From positions 484,435 to 548,434 of the forward strand of contig NZ_JACKTL010000033.1 in assembly GCF_025822245.1 (NCBI RefSeq): a stretch of DNA of 64,000 nt. Reading direction: 5' to 3'. Shown here piece by piece: positions 17,291 through 25,137 of this stretch. The notes beneath the pieces were generated by a model. The model searched no databases, had not been told where the DNA came from, and was given only the letters and a program-made list of their open reading frames with translations. Both the position numbers and the translations under genes were made by a program. Every line of letters begins with the position of its first letter. Position 1 is the first letter of the stretch. The stretch is from Mycolicibacterium hodleri (GTDB lineage Bacteria > Actinomycetota > Actinomycetes > Mycobacteriales > Mycobacteriaceae).

Positions 17291-19119
17291 GCCTGCGCTG
17301 ACGGCTCGAACTCGGCCTTGCTCTCGGTCGGCTCGTTCTTGTTGAGTCTGCCTGCGCCCCAAGTGAGTCCGGCGATCATCATCAGGGTGCCGACGAGCAC
17401 GACCAGGCAGCCGATCAGCCAGAGCGCCTGCGGCGTATCGGGGTTGCGCTCCCGCTGCAGGATGGTGATCTCCGAGACGAACGGCCGCGTCATCTGCGCC
17501 TCGGCGGGCACCTCGGGCGCTCCGATGCCGGGATCGCCGTGCAGGTAGATGGGCACCGCGGTCATCGTGCGACCGTCGTGGACGCGCAGCAGCGTCTTCC
17601 ACTGGCCGGAGACCGGCATCGGCGCGGTCGAGCGGTAGTGCCCCGGGCCGACCTTCTCGAGGTGGTCGACGAAGATGCCCCGCTGGTTGGCGAGACCGCC
17701 CTGCCAGCCCAGCACCGACACCCAGTTGGGGTCCTCGCTGATCAGGTCCGGCGGGTTGATCCGGATGTCGGCGGTGGCCATGCGCTGATCGCCGATGCTG
17801 GGCGCCTCGGTCATGGTGAAGGAGGCGGTCGCGTTCTGCGGGACGTCGTATCGCAGACCGTTCGCGGTGGCACCTGCGATGGCGATGACCGCCAGCGTGA
17901 CGACGCCGATGCCGATCGCGCGGCTGGGCAGCTTCTGGTTGGTCAGCACCATGCCGACCATCGCGCCGCACACGCCGACCAGCGCGGCCACCGGCACGGC
18001 CATGGCCAGCGCCTCGGGCCACATGCTGGTCGGCCAGGAGTACCGGTAGACGGCGTCGATCCAGAACGACTCCAGCCACAGCCCGACGGTCGCGACGCCG
18101 ATGCCGGCGACGAGACCGAACAGCATGGGCTTCCTGATCAGCGGGGTCAGCGCGATCACCTCGACCACCACGGCAGCGCCCAGGTAGAGGGCGAACCAGT
18201 TGATCGGGGCGCCGAGGACGGGCCCGACGATGAGCGCGACCAGTCCGCGCAGTGCGACCGCCAGGATCGCCGCGACGACGGCCGCCCCACGGCCGAGCAT
18301 GATCCTGGCGGACACCAGGGCGAAGGCGCCTGCGGCGGCGATGAGCATCGGCTCGAACACCTGACGGAACTGCATGACGCCGAAGTCGAACTCGATCTGG
18401 TACACCGACAGGCCGATGACGATGCCGCCGAATGCCAGGTACTGGATGAACTTGATGCCGGGACCGTCCTTCGGCTTGTCCTCTCCGACGGCGCGGCGGC
18501 CCTCGTGCTCGAGGAACAGTGCGGTCAACGTGGAGAAGCCGGCGCCGCCGATCAGCATGAGGTGAGTGGGCCCCCAGAGCGTGACGTCCTGGCCGAAGAT
18601 GCGGTGCCAGACGTCGTCGAGCGGGAACCCGATCAGCGCATACAGGCCACAGCCGGCCATCAGGATGCCGCCGACCGGGGCGTACCAGTGCCGGGTGATG
18701 CGGACGGCGGACGGTCCTGGCTTGTCGTAGGGCAGCACGCAGGCCAGGCAGCCGGCCACGAAGAGGATGAACAGCCCGAACAGGATGAAGTAGTGCGCGG
18801 GATTCGCCAGGGGGCCGGGGTCACGTCCCTTTCCGATGTGGAGGCTGACGTCCCAGATGAAGCCGAAGAGCGCCGTGATGATGGTCGTGATGAACAACGC
18901 GATGGGCAGCGCCACCCACGCCGGCCGGTTGAACTTGCGGCCCGCCCATTCGCCGAGATCGTGCAGCCAGGTGATCTTGCGCATCCGGTGCTGGTAGCCG
19001 ATCCAGAGCAGCGCGGCGCCGACGACGACGCTGGCCACCGACAGGCCGATGACCTCGTTGAGGGCGGCGCCGCCGCCCTCGGTTCCCTGCGCGAGATACG
19101 AGAACGACTGCACTGTCAT
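17287..19119 (-). CDS. Large polytopic membrane protein with duplicated D-H-D-H motif and C-terminal beta domain
   Basis: 610 residues, about a dozen hydrophobic segments, then an extracytoplasmic beta-rich domain (about 425-560; NPPDLISEDPNWVSVLGWQG and HYRSTAPMPVSGQWKTLLRV, similar to FixH/YtkA/CopC-like folds) and a final transmembrane helix. A motif is repeated inside the membrane part: Asp90-x3-His94-x3-Gly-x-Asp100-x6-Pro-x-His109, and again Asp168-x3-His172-x3-Gly-x-Asp178-x5-Pro-x-His186, suggesting duplicated metal or cofactor sites. It heads a four-gene coupled operon. No function is recognised. Confidence 0.72.
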   Translation of the reverse strand: MTVQSFSYLAQGTEGGGAALNEVIGLSVASVVVGAALLWIGYQHRMRKITWLHDLGEWAGRKFNRPAWVALPIALFITTIITALFGFIWDVSLHIGKGRDPGPLANPAHYFILFGLFILFVAGCLACVLPYDKPGPSAVRITRHWYAPVGGILMAGCGLYALIGFPLDDVWHRIFGQDVTLWGPTHLMLIGGAGFSTLTALFLEHEGRRAVGEDKPKDGPGIKFIQYLAFGGIVIGLSVYQIEFDFGVMQFRQVFEPMLIAAAGAFALVSARIMLGRGAAVVAAILAVALRGLVALIVGPVLGAPINWFALYLGAAVVVEVIALTPLIRKPMLFGLVAGIGVATVGLWLESFWIDAVYRYSWPTSMWPEALAMAVPVAALVGVCGAMVGMVLTNQKLPSRAIGIGVVTLAVIAIAGATANGLRYDVPQNATASFTMTEAPSIGDQRMATADIRINPPDLISEDPNWVSVLGWQGGLANQRGIFVDHLEKVGPGHYRSTAPMPVSGQWKTLLRVHDGRTMTAVPIYLHGDPGIGAPEVPAEAQMTRPFVSEITILQRERNPDTPQALWLIGCLVVLVGTLMMIAGLTWGAGRLNKNEPTESKAEFEPSAQA

Positions 19120-19216
19120 CTCCCCCTGTCGAGTGGTACGGACGACGGAACCCTACCCATCGGTAATGTTGCCAGACCCGCCGAGGCGATACCAGGGGTA
19201 CCGCAAACCTCGGTCG

Positions 19217-20602
19217 TCATTTCTTCCTCGGGGGCTTGAGCACCTTCATCGCGAGGTTCATCACCGGCGCCGGCACGCGGTCGCGCGCTTCCAGGGCCCG
19301 GTTCGCCGCCCTGGTCCTGGCCGGGGTGCCGCGGCCGAACCAGGCGTTGAGCGGCCCGCCCGTCGGTTCCAGGTCGACGTGCATCGGGGGCCTGCCGTCG
19401 GCGGCGCCCAGCGCGTTGGAGATGACCATCCGCTGGATCTCGCTGGTGCCCTCGAAGATCGTGTACAGCTTGGCATCGCGGTACCACTTCTCGACCGGGT
19501 GGTCCTTGATGTAGCCGTATCCGCCCATGGTCTGGATCGCCCGCTCGGTGGTCTTGACCGCGAGTTCGGTGGCGGCGAGCTTGGCCATCGATCCCTCGCC
19601 ACGTTCGAACGGCACGCCCGTCGCCGCCATCCAGGAGGCCCGCCAGGTCAGCAACCGCGCCGCGTCGAGCTGGGTCGCCAGGTCGGCCAGCGGGAAGGCG
19701 ATGCCCTGGTTGTCGATGATCGGGGCGCCGAACGCTTCGCGGTCGTTGGCGTAGCGCGTCGCGTATTCGAGTGCGGCCCTGCTGATTCCGAGCGCCTGGG
19801 CGGCGACCATCGGCCGGGTCTGCTCGAGCGCGCCGAGCGTGGCGGACCCGGAGTGCTTGCCGCCTTCGACGGCCTCGCGGGCCTTGGCCAGCTTGTGTTC
19901 GAGCTTCTCGTGGCCGCCCAGCAGGTTGGCGGCGGGCACGCGGACGCCGGTGAACTTCAGCTCCGCGGTGTGCGACGCGCGGCACCCCAGCTTGTCGAGC
20001 TTGCGGACCATCTCCAGGCCCGGCGTGCCGCCGGGCACGATGAACAGCGCCTGCCCCTTGTGCCCGAGGTCGGGGTCGACGTTGGCGTTGACGACGTGGA
20101 CGTCGGCGATGCCGCCGTTGCCGATCCACATCTTGTGGCCGTCGATGATCCAGTCGTCACCGTCCCGGCGGGCGGTGGTGCGCAGGTTGCGCACGTCGCT
20201 GCCGCCCTCGGGTTCGGAGATGGCCAACGCGGCCAGCTTCAGGTCGCCGGGACCGCCGAAGCACTGCGGCGCCCACTCCAGCATCTGCTCCGGCGAGGCG
20301 GCCTGCCCGATCGCGGAGAGGGCGAGCGCGGGCATCACGACGGCGAGGCCGATGCCCGCACACCCCCAAAAGATCTCCTCCATGAACATCGGCAGCGACA
20401 GGCCGGTGGGGTCGCCGATGAGGTCGCGGTAGAACAGCGGACTGTAGAAGCCCCGTTGCGCGGCCTCCTCGAGCACGGGCCACGGAAACTCCTGGCGGGC
20501 GTCGTACTCGGCGGCCACCGGGCGGATCACCTGGTCGGCGAACTCGTGGGCGCGCTTGGCCAGGTCGTGCTGCGCGATGGTGGGGGTGAGATCGAAGCTC
20601 AT
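19217..20602 (-). CDS. Acyl-CoA dehydrogenase (FadE family)
   Basis: FAD-dependent alpha,beta-dehydrogenation of an acyl-CoA in beta-oxidation or a related pathway. 461 residues: N-terminal helical domain, FAD/substrate region ALAISEPEGGSDV, and catalytic base Glu384 in IFEGTSEIQ. A C-terminal extension of about 60 residues ends in a basic PPRKK tail and is longer than the core family. The chain length preference cannot be read from the sequence. An imperfect GGTAT...ATACC inverted repeat lies upstream at 20617-20640. Confidence 0.9.
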   Translation of the reverse strand: MSFDLTPTIAQHDLAKRAHEFADQVIRPVAAEYDARQEFPWPVLEEAAQRGFYSPLFYRDLIGDPTGLSLPMFMEEIFWGCAGIGLAVVMPALALSAIGQAASPEQMLEWAPQCFGGPGDLKLAALAISEPEGGSDVRNLRTTARRDGDDWIIDGHKMWIGNGGIADVHVVNANVDPDLGHKGQALFIVPGGTPGLEMVRKLDKLGCRASHTAELKFTGVRVPAANLLGGHEKLEHKLAKAREAVEGGKHSGSATLGALEQTRPMVAAQALGISRAALEYATRYANDREAFGAPIIDNQGIAFPLADLATQLDAARLLTWRASWMAATGVPFERGEGSMAKLAATELAVKTTERAIQTMGGYGYIKDHPVEKWYRDAKLYTIFEGTSEIQRMVISNALGAADGRPPMHVDLEPTGGPLNAWFGRGTPARTRAANRALEARDRVPAPVMNLAMKVLKPPRKK

Positions 20603-20616
20603 GCGGGCCGCCCTTC

Positions 20617-20640
20617 GGTATACATGTGTTCACTGATACC
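20617..20640. promoter_or_regulatory. Imperfect inverted repeat upstream of the acyl-CoA dehydrogenase
   Basis: GGTAT at 20617-20621 mirrors ATACC at 20636-20640, with partial inner symmetry. It lies 15 bases before the dehydrogenase start and 48 bases before the divergent C39-like gene. It could be a regulator site for either gene, but the symmetry is weak. Confidence 0.3.
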
Positions 20641-20687
20641 CACTCCTGCGGCGCCGGAATCGCGCCGATCGGCCTAGCCTCGACGGG

Positions 20688-21203
20688 GTGAGGCCTGTCG
20701 TTCCGCGCCTCCGTCAGCGCGACGGGGTGACCTGCGGGCCCACCGTCGCCGTCGTGGCGGGAGCGTTGCTGGACCCCGACTACCGCGCCAAACTGGCGGA
20801 CCCGGCCTGGTCGGACGCCGAGCAGGGCAGGGTGCACGCGGCGGCGAATCGACTCTGGCCGCGGGCGCTGGGAACCACGCCGTGCGGCCTGGCGAAGGTG
20901 ATCAGCCGTCGCAGCGTCGGGCACCGGGTCCGGTACGGCTGGCGGCTGGCGCGACCCGGGGACGCCCTCGCCGACGTGCGGCGCGCGGTGCGGGCGGGGT
21001 GGCCGGTCGCCATGCTGATCGGCACCCTGATTCCGCGGCACTGGGTGCTCCTCGTCGACTGCGACGACGCGGGGTTCGACTGCTACGAGCCGTCCTCGGG
21101 CGCGGTGCGGCGGGTGCCGAGGGAGGCCGTCTCCGGTGCGCGGCTTCACCTACTCGGCTTCCCGCGGGCTTTCGCGTTCGTGCTTCCGCGTTCGAACATA
21201 TGA
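20688..21203 (+). CDS. C39-like papain-fold protein
   Basis: 171 residues resembling peptidase C39/papain-fold proteins: candidate nucleophile Cys16 in RDGVTCGPTVAV, His118 in PRHWVLLVD, and a third position CYEPSSG where Glu134 replaces the usual Asp. No signal peptide, so cytosolic. It could be a protease or a non-catalytic relative. The start is GTG 20688. Its last codons carry the SOS-like palindrome of the next gene. Confidence 0.65.
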   Translation: MRPVVPRLRQRDGVTCGPTVAVVAGALLDPDYRAKLADPAWSDAEQGRVHAAANRLWPRALGTTPCGLAKVISRRSVGHRVRYGWRLARPGDALADVRRAVRAGWPVAMLIGTLIPRHWVLLVDCDDAGFDCYEPSSGAVRRVPREAVSGARLHLLGFPRAFAFVLPRSNI

Positions 21204-21208
21204 TCGAA
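21191..21208. promoter_or_regulatory. LexA/SOS-box-like palindrome
   Basis: TTCGAACATATGATCGAA has eight of nine symmetric pairs and fits the mycobacterial LexA consensus TCGAAC-N4-GTTCGA with one change (GATCGA). It ends three bases before the ATG at 21211 and overlaps the stop codon of the upstream gene. Confidence 0.6.
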
Positions 21209-21210
21209 TC

Positions 21211-21528
21211 ATGGGCGAGCTCCAGTCGATCGGCTACCACGGTCAGCCGGTGCAGCAGGCGTTCCGCCGCGTCGACCCGCCCACGCCCGTCCTGGTCGAC
21301 CTCGCGGCCGTCTTCCCCCGCGAACCGCACCGGACGGGCGGCTACAACCCCGCCGGTCTGCAGATGCACGCGATCGTCGAGGGCCGGCTCAGCTGCTGGG
21401 GGCTGTGCGAGCAGGGTTTTTGGTGGGGCTTGGTCACCTACGACATCGCCTACGGCCCCAGTCGGAAGTCCGTCACCCATTGGATTCCGTCCTGGACGTT
21501 GAAGCGCAAGCCGGACCACCGTCCGTAA
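21211..21528 (+). CDS. Conserved hypothetical protein, possibly SOS-regulated
   Basis: 105 residues, soluble, rich in aromatic residues, with no domain I recognise. The middle (GGYNPAGLQMHAIVEGRLSCWGLCEQGFWWGLVTYDI) looks like a compact beta-rich fold. ATG 21211 is the first start after the SOS-like box. If LexA controls it, the message would be leaderless or have a very short leader. Confidence 0.65.
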   Translation: MGELQSIGYHGQPVQQAFRRVDPPTPVLVDLAAVFPREPHRTGGYNPAGLQMHAIVEGRLSCWGLCEQGFWWGLVTYDIAYGPSRKSVTHWIPSWTLKRKPDHRP

Positions 21529-21537
21529 GCTGCAGGG

Positions 21538-21993
21538 ATGGCTCGCAAGTTCGCTACCGCCGACCGGGTGGACCGCACGGCACTGCTCGACTTCGTGCGG
21601 CCCAGACATCACATGGTGCTGACCACGTTCCGGTCGGACGGTTCGTTGCAAAGTTCGCCGGTGACCGGCGGGGTCGACGACGCGGGCCGGATCGTGGTCG
21701 CGAGCTACCCCCGGCGGGCCAAGTCGGTGAACGTCCGCCGCGATCCGCGGGCCAGCGTGACGGTGCTCTCCGAGGACTTCAACGGCCCATACGTACAGGT
21801 TGACGGGGACGCAGAAGTCATCGATCTGCCCGATGCGGTCGAACCGTTGGTCGAGTACTTCCGCGCGATTGCCGGCGAGCACTCCGACTGGGACGAGTAC
21901 CGCCAGGCCATGGTCGACCAGGGGAAGTGCCTGATCAGGGTCACGCCGGTGCGGTGGGGGCCGGTGGCCACCGGCGGATTTCCGCCGGCGTGA
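21538..21993 (+). CDS. PPOX-class F420-type oxidoreductase (FDOR-B, Rv1155-like)
   Basis: 151-residue split beta-barrel enzyme of the flavin/deazaflavin oxidoreductase B family, which use F420H2 (or flavin) to reduce varied substrates. Conserved parts: VLTTFRSDGSLQSSPV, RRAKSVNVRRDPRASVTV (phosphate-binding basic stretch) and IAGEHSDWDEYRQAMV, which matches my memory of Mtb Rv1155 closely. Cytosolic, probably a dimer. Substrate unknown. It lies 9 bp after the small SOS-linked gene and may be co-transcribed with it. Confidence 0.85.
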   Translation: MARKFATADRVDRTALLDFVRPRHHMVLTTFRSDGSLQSSPVTGGVDDAGRIVVASYPRRAKSVNVRRDPRASVTVLSEDFNGPYVQVDGDAEVIDLPDAVEPLVEYFRAIAGEHSDWDEYRQAMVDQGKCLIRVTPVRWGPVATGGFPPA

Positions 21994-22026
21994 GTCGGGT
22001 GTGCGCGATCGCCGCACATGGCCGCG

Positions 22027-22055
22027 TTGCGGCAGCTAGCCGGTCAAACTATAGT
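22027..22055 (+). promoter_or_regulatory. Sigma70-type promoter of the GT4 operon
   Basis: TTGCGG (22027-22032), a 17-bp spacer, then TATAGT (22050-22055): good -35 and -10 elements at optimal spacing, 52 bp upstream of the glycosyltransferase start. A perfect palindrome starts at the last -10 base. Confidence 0.65.
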
Positions 22056-22072
22056 CTGGACACATGTCCAGA
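22055..22072. promoter_or_regulatory. Operator overlapping the GT4 promoter
   Basis: TCTGGACA-CA-TGTCCAGA: perfect 8-bp arms around a 2-bp centre, placed over the expected transcription start. This is a typical repressor position. The core GGACACATGTC is nearly the same as the palindrome at the start of the TetR gene at 27893. Confidence 0.7.
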
Positions 22073-22107
22073 GCGCAGATTCCGACTCTGGCCGCGGTGA
22101 ACTAGAC

Positions 22108-23343
22108 ATGCGGATTGCCCTTCTGTCGTATCGAAGCAAGACGCATTGTGGTGGGCAGGGCGTGTACGTCCGTCATCTGAGTCGCGGTCTCGTAGAACTT
22201 GGCCACGAGGTCGAGGTGTTCTCCGGGCAGCCATATCCGGAGGGTCTCGACCCGCGGGTGCGCCTGACCAAGGTGCCGAGCCTCGACCTCTACCGGGAAC
22301 CCGATCCGTTCCGTGTCCCGCACGTCAGCGAGCTCCACGACCGCATCGACCTGCTCGAACTCTTCACCACGTGGACGGCGGGCTTTCCCGAGCCCAAGAC
22401 GTTCTGCCTGCGCGTCGCCCGCATCCTCGCCGATCGGCGCGACGAGTTCGACGTGGTCCACGACAACCAGAGCCTGGGCGACGCCCTGCTGAAGGTGGCG
22501 AAGCTGGGACTGCCGCTGGTGGCCACGGTGCACCACCCGATCACCCGGGACCGCCTCGTCGACGTCGCCGCCGCGAAGTGGTGGCGCAAGCCGCTGGTCA
22601 AGCGGTGGTACGCCTTCGCCGAGATGCAGAAGGAGGTGGCCCGCAACATCCCGGAGCTGCTGACCGTCTCGTCCTCCTCGGCCGTCGACATCGCCGACGA
22701 CTTCGACGTCGACCCCGCCCAGCTGCACGTGGTGCCGCTCGGGGTCAACACCGAGTTGTTCCGGCCGAGCGAGAACCGGGTGCGCAACCGCATCATCGCG
22801 ATCGCGAGCGCCGACGTTCCGCTCAAGGGCGTCAGCCATCTGCTGCATGCGGTCTCGCGGCTGCGGGTCGAGCGGGACCTCGACGTTCAACTGGTGTCGA
22901 AGCTGGAGCCCAACGGGCCCACCGAGAAGCTGATCGCCGAACTCGGCATCTCCGACATCGTGCACAGCTCCAGCGGTTTGAGCGACAACGAATTGGCGGA
23001 CCTGCTCGCCTCGGCCGAGGTCGCCTGCATTCCCTCGCTGTACGAAGGCTTTTCGCTACCCGCCGTCGAGGCGATGGCGAGCGGTACGCCGATCGTCGCC
23101 AGTCGCGCAGGTGCGCTGCCGGAGGTCGTCGGCGAGGACGGCGTGTGCGCCCGCCTGGTCCGCCCCGGCGACGTCGACGACTTGACCAGAGTGCTTGGTG
23201 AATTGCTCGACTCCCCACTGGAGTTGCGCAGGCTCGGCGCCAACGGCCGCACGCGTGCCGTCGACGTCTTTAGTTGGGAATCGGTGGCCGCACAGACGGT
23301 CTCGGTGTACGAACGCGCGATGGAACGGGTGAAGACATGTTGA
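22108..23343 (+). CDS. GT4-family glycosyltransferase
   Basis: 411-residue GT-B fold retaining glycosyltransferase using a nucleotide sugar. The N-terminal acceptor domain begins with MRIALLSYRSKTHCGGQGVYV (glycine-rich loop). The C-terminal donor domain has VPLGVNTELF, a KL segment and the E-x7-E motif PSLYEGFSLPAVEAMASGTP. Cytosolic or membrane-associated. It is first in a three-gene operon with a methyltransferase (7-bp overlap) and an (alpha/alpha)-barrel protein, implying synthesis of a methylated glycoconjugate. Acceptor unknown. Confidence 0.87.
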   Translation: MRIALLSYRSKTHCGGQGVYVRHLSRGLVELGHEVEVFSGQPYPEGLDPRVRLTKVPSLDLYREPDPFRVPHVSELHDRIDLLELFTTWTAGFPEPKTFCLRVARILADRRDEFDVVHDNQSLGDALLKVAKLGLPLVATVHHPITRDRLVDVAAAKWWRKPLVKRWYAFAEMQKEVARNIPELLTVSSSSAVDIADDFDVDPAQLHVVPLGVNTELFRPSENRVRNRIIAIASADVPLKGVSHLLHAVSRLRVERDLDVQLVSKLEPNGPTEKLIAELGISDIVHSSSGLSDNELADLLASAEVACIPSLYEGFSLPAVEAMASGTPIVASRAGALPEVVGEDGVCARLVRPGDVDDLTRVLGELLDSPLELRRLGANGRTRAVDVFSWESVAAQTVSVYERAMERVKTC

Positions 23344-24053
23344 CCGTCGACTTCGACAGGTTGGGCGTAGGTGCGGGCAGCAGCCTGATCGACGTGGGAT
23401 GCGGCGCTGGCCGGCATTCGTTCGAGGCGTTCCGTCGGGGGGCCGACGTCGTCGCCTTCGACCAGGACGTCGCCGAGCTGAACAACGTCGACGCGATCCT
23501 TCAGGCGATGCAACAGCAGGGCGAGGCGCCCGCGTCGGCGAAGGCCGAGGCCGTCAAGGGTGACGCGCTGGACCTGCCGTACGACGACGGCACCTTCGAC
23601 TTCGTGATCGCCTCGGAGATCCTGGAGCACGTCCCGCAGGACGACGCGGCGATCGACGAGTTGGTCCGCGTGCTCAAACCCGGTGGGCGACTTGCCGTTA
23701 CGGTGCCGCGCTGGCTGCCCGAGAAGGTGTGCTGGGCGCTGTCGGACGAGTATCACGCCAACGAGGGCGGGCACATCCGCATCTACCGGGCCGACGAACT
23801 GCAGGGCAAGGTCACCGCCAGGGGCCTGCGGTTCGACCACCGGCATCACGCGCACGCGCTGCACTCGCCGTTCTGGTGGTTGAAGTGCGCCGTCGGCGTG
23901 GACAAGCCGGACAATCCCCTCGTCACGACGTATCACAAGATGTTGGTGTGGGACATGATGTCTCGGCCGTGGCTGACCCGCAACGCGGAGTCGCTGCTCA
24001 ACCCGCTGATCGGTAAGAGCGTCGCTCTATACTTCGAAAAGCCGGCGGCCTGA
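23337..24053 (+). CDS. Class I SAM-dependent methyltransferase
   Basis: 238 residues with motif I LIDVGCGAGRHS (17-28), acidic D of motif II (VVAFDQD), and motif IV region GTFDFVIASEILEHVPQD typical of Methyltransf_11. The ATG at 23337 overlaps the end of the glycosyltransferase gene by 7 bp. The C-terminal half (HHAHALHSPFWWLKCAVG) is hydrophobic-aromatic and may contact a lipid-linked or membrane acceptor. Probably an O-methyltransferase acting on the product of the neighbouring glycosyltransferase (inference). Confidence 0.85.
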   Translation: MLTVDFDRLGVGAGSSLIDVGCGAGRHSFEAFRRGADVVAFDQDVAELNNVDAILQAMQQQGEAPASAKAEAVKGDALDLPYDDGTFDFVIASEILEHVPQDDAAIDELVRVLKPGGRLAVTVPRWLPEKVCWALSDEYHANEGGHIRIYRADELQGKVTARGLRFDHRHHAHALHSPFWWLKCAVGVDKPDNPLVTTYHKMLVWDMMSRPWLTRNAESLLNPLIGKSVALYFEKPAA

Positions 24054-24056
24054 TCC

Positions 24057-25127
24057 ATGCGGCGTCACGAGATTCCTGGGGTGCCAGGCGTTCTGACGCC
24101 GGAACAGTGCCGTCAAACGGCGGCGTCCATCGCCGCCACGCAGGAGCCCTCCGGTGCGCTGCCGTGGTTCGTCGGCGGACACACCGATCCGTGGGACCAC
24201 GTCGAGAACGCGATGGCGTTGACCGTCGCCGGAATGTGGGAGCCCGCGCGGGCGGCCTTCGACTGGTGCCGTGACGTACAGCGCGCCGACGGTTCGATGC
24301 CGATCCAGATGCGCAACGGCGTCCTCGAAGACGGCAACAGCGACAGCAACTTCTGCGCCTACGTCGCCACCGGCGTGTGGCACCACGTGCTGGTCACCGG
24401 TGACCGCAGCTTTGCCCAGGCCATGTGGCCGGTGGTGCGGGCAGCCGTCGACTTCGTTCTCACGATGCAGCTCGACGGCGGCGAGATCGCTTGGGCGGCA
24501 AGCCCGTCGGGCATCCTGCCGGAGGCGTTGCTCACCGGTTGCGCCAGCATCCACCACAGCATCAGGTGCGCGCTGGCGCTGGCGAACTACCTCGGCGAAT
24601 CGCAGCCCGAGTGGGAGCTGGCCGTCGGCAGCCTGGGACATGCGATCGTCGAGCACCCCGAGGCGTTCAACCTCAAGGACGACCACGCGATGGAGTGGTA
24701 CTACCCGGTGCTGGGTGGGGCCCTGCGCGGAGACGCCGCACGGGCGCGCATCGACCAGCGGTGGGACCGGTTCGTCGTGGACGGACTCGGCATTCGCTGC
24801 GTGGACCACCGGCCGTGGGTGACGGGCGCCGAAACCTGCGAACTCGTGATGGCGCTGGACGCCATCGGCGAATCAGCCAGGGCGCACGAACAATTCGCCG
24901 CCATGCACCACCTCCGCGAGGAGGACGGCTCGTACTGGACGGGCCTGGTGTTCACCGACGGCAAGCGCTGGCCGGTCGAGCGCACCACGTGGACCGGCGC
25001 CGCCGTGATCCTTGCGGCCGACGCGCTGTCGTCGACGACGGCGGGCAGCGGAATCTTCCGCGGCGCGGACCTTCCCAGCGGTCTGGTGGGCGACTTCGAT
25101 TGCGCCTGCGCGACGTCCGGTCGCTGA
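24057..25127 (+). CDS. (alpha/alpha)6-barrel protein annotated as prenyltransferase-like
   Basis: 356 residues with repeated helical pairs and Trp/Asp-rich loops (GGHTDPWDHVENAMAL, QRADGSMPIQ, GYNS-like DGNSDSNFCAY, DDHAMEWYYPVLGG), the look of an (alpha/alpha)6 toroid as in terpene cyclase/prenyltransferase beta subunits and GH15-type glycosidases. No DXDD of squalene cyclases was found, so a glycan-acting role is at least as likely. It starts 3 bp after the methyltransferase stop. Uncharacterised as far as I know. Confidence 0.7.
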   Translation: MRRHEIPGVPGVLTPEQCRQTAASIAATQEPSGALPWFVGGHTDPWDHVENAMALTVAGMWEPARAAFDWCRDVQRADGSMPIQMRNGVLEDGNSDSNFCAYVATGVWHHVLVTGDRSFAQAMWPVVRAAVDFVLTMQLDGGEIAWAASPSGILPEALLTGCASIHHSIRCALALANYLGESQPEWELAVGSLGHAIVEHPEAFNLKDDHAMEWYYPVLGGALRGDAARARIDQRWDRFVVDGLGIRCVDHRPWVTGAETCELVMALDAIGESARAHEQFAAMHHLREEDGSYWTGLVFTDGKRWPVERTTWTGAAVILAADALSSTTAGSGIFRGADLPSGLVGDFDCACATSGR

Positions 25128-25137
25128 CCTCCGGCGT

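Noticed and set aside
17539..19239. A 566-codon frame opposite the 610-aa membrane protein
   Set aside because: Low-complexity hydrophilic antisense translation; the membrane protein on the other strand has clear helices, motifs and coupled neighbours.
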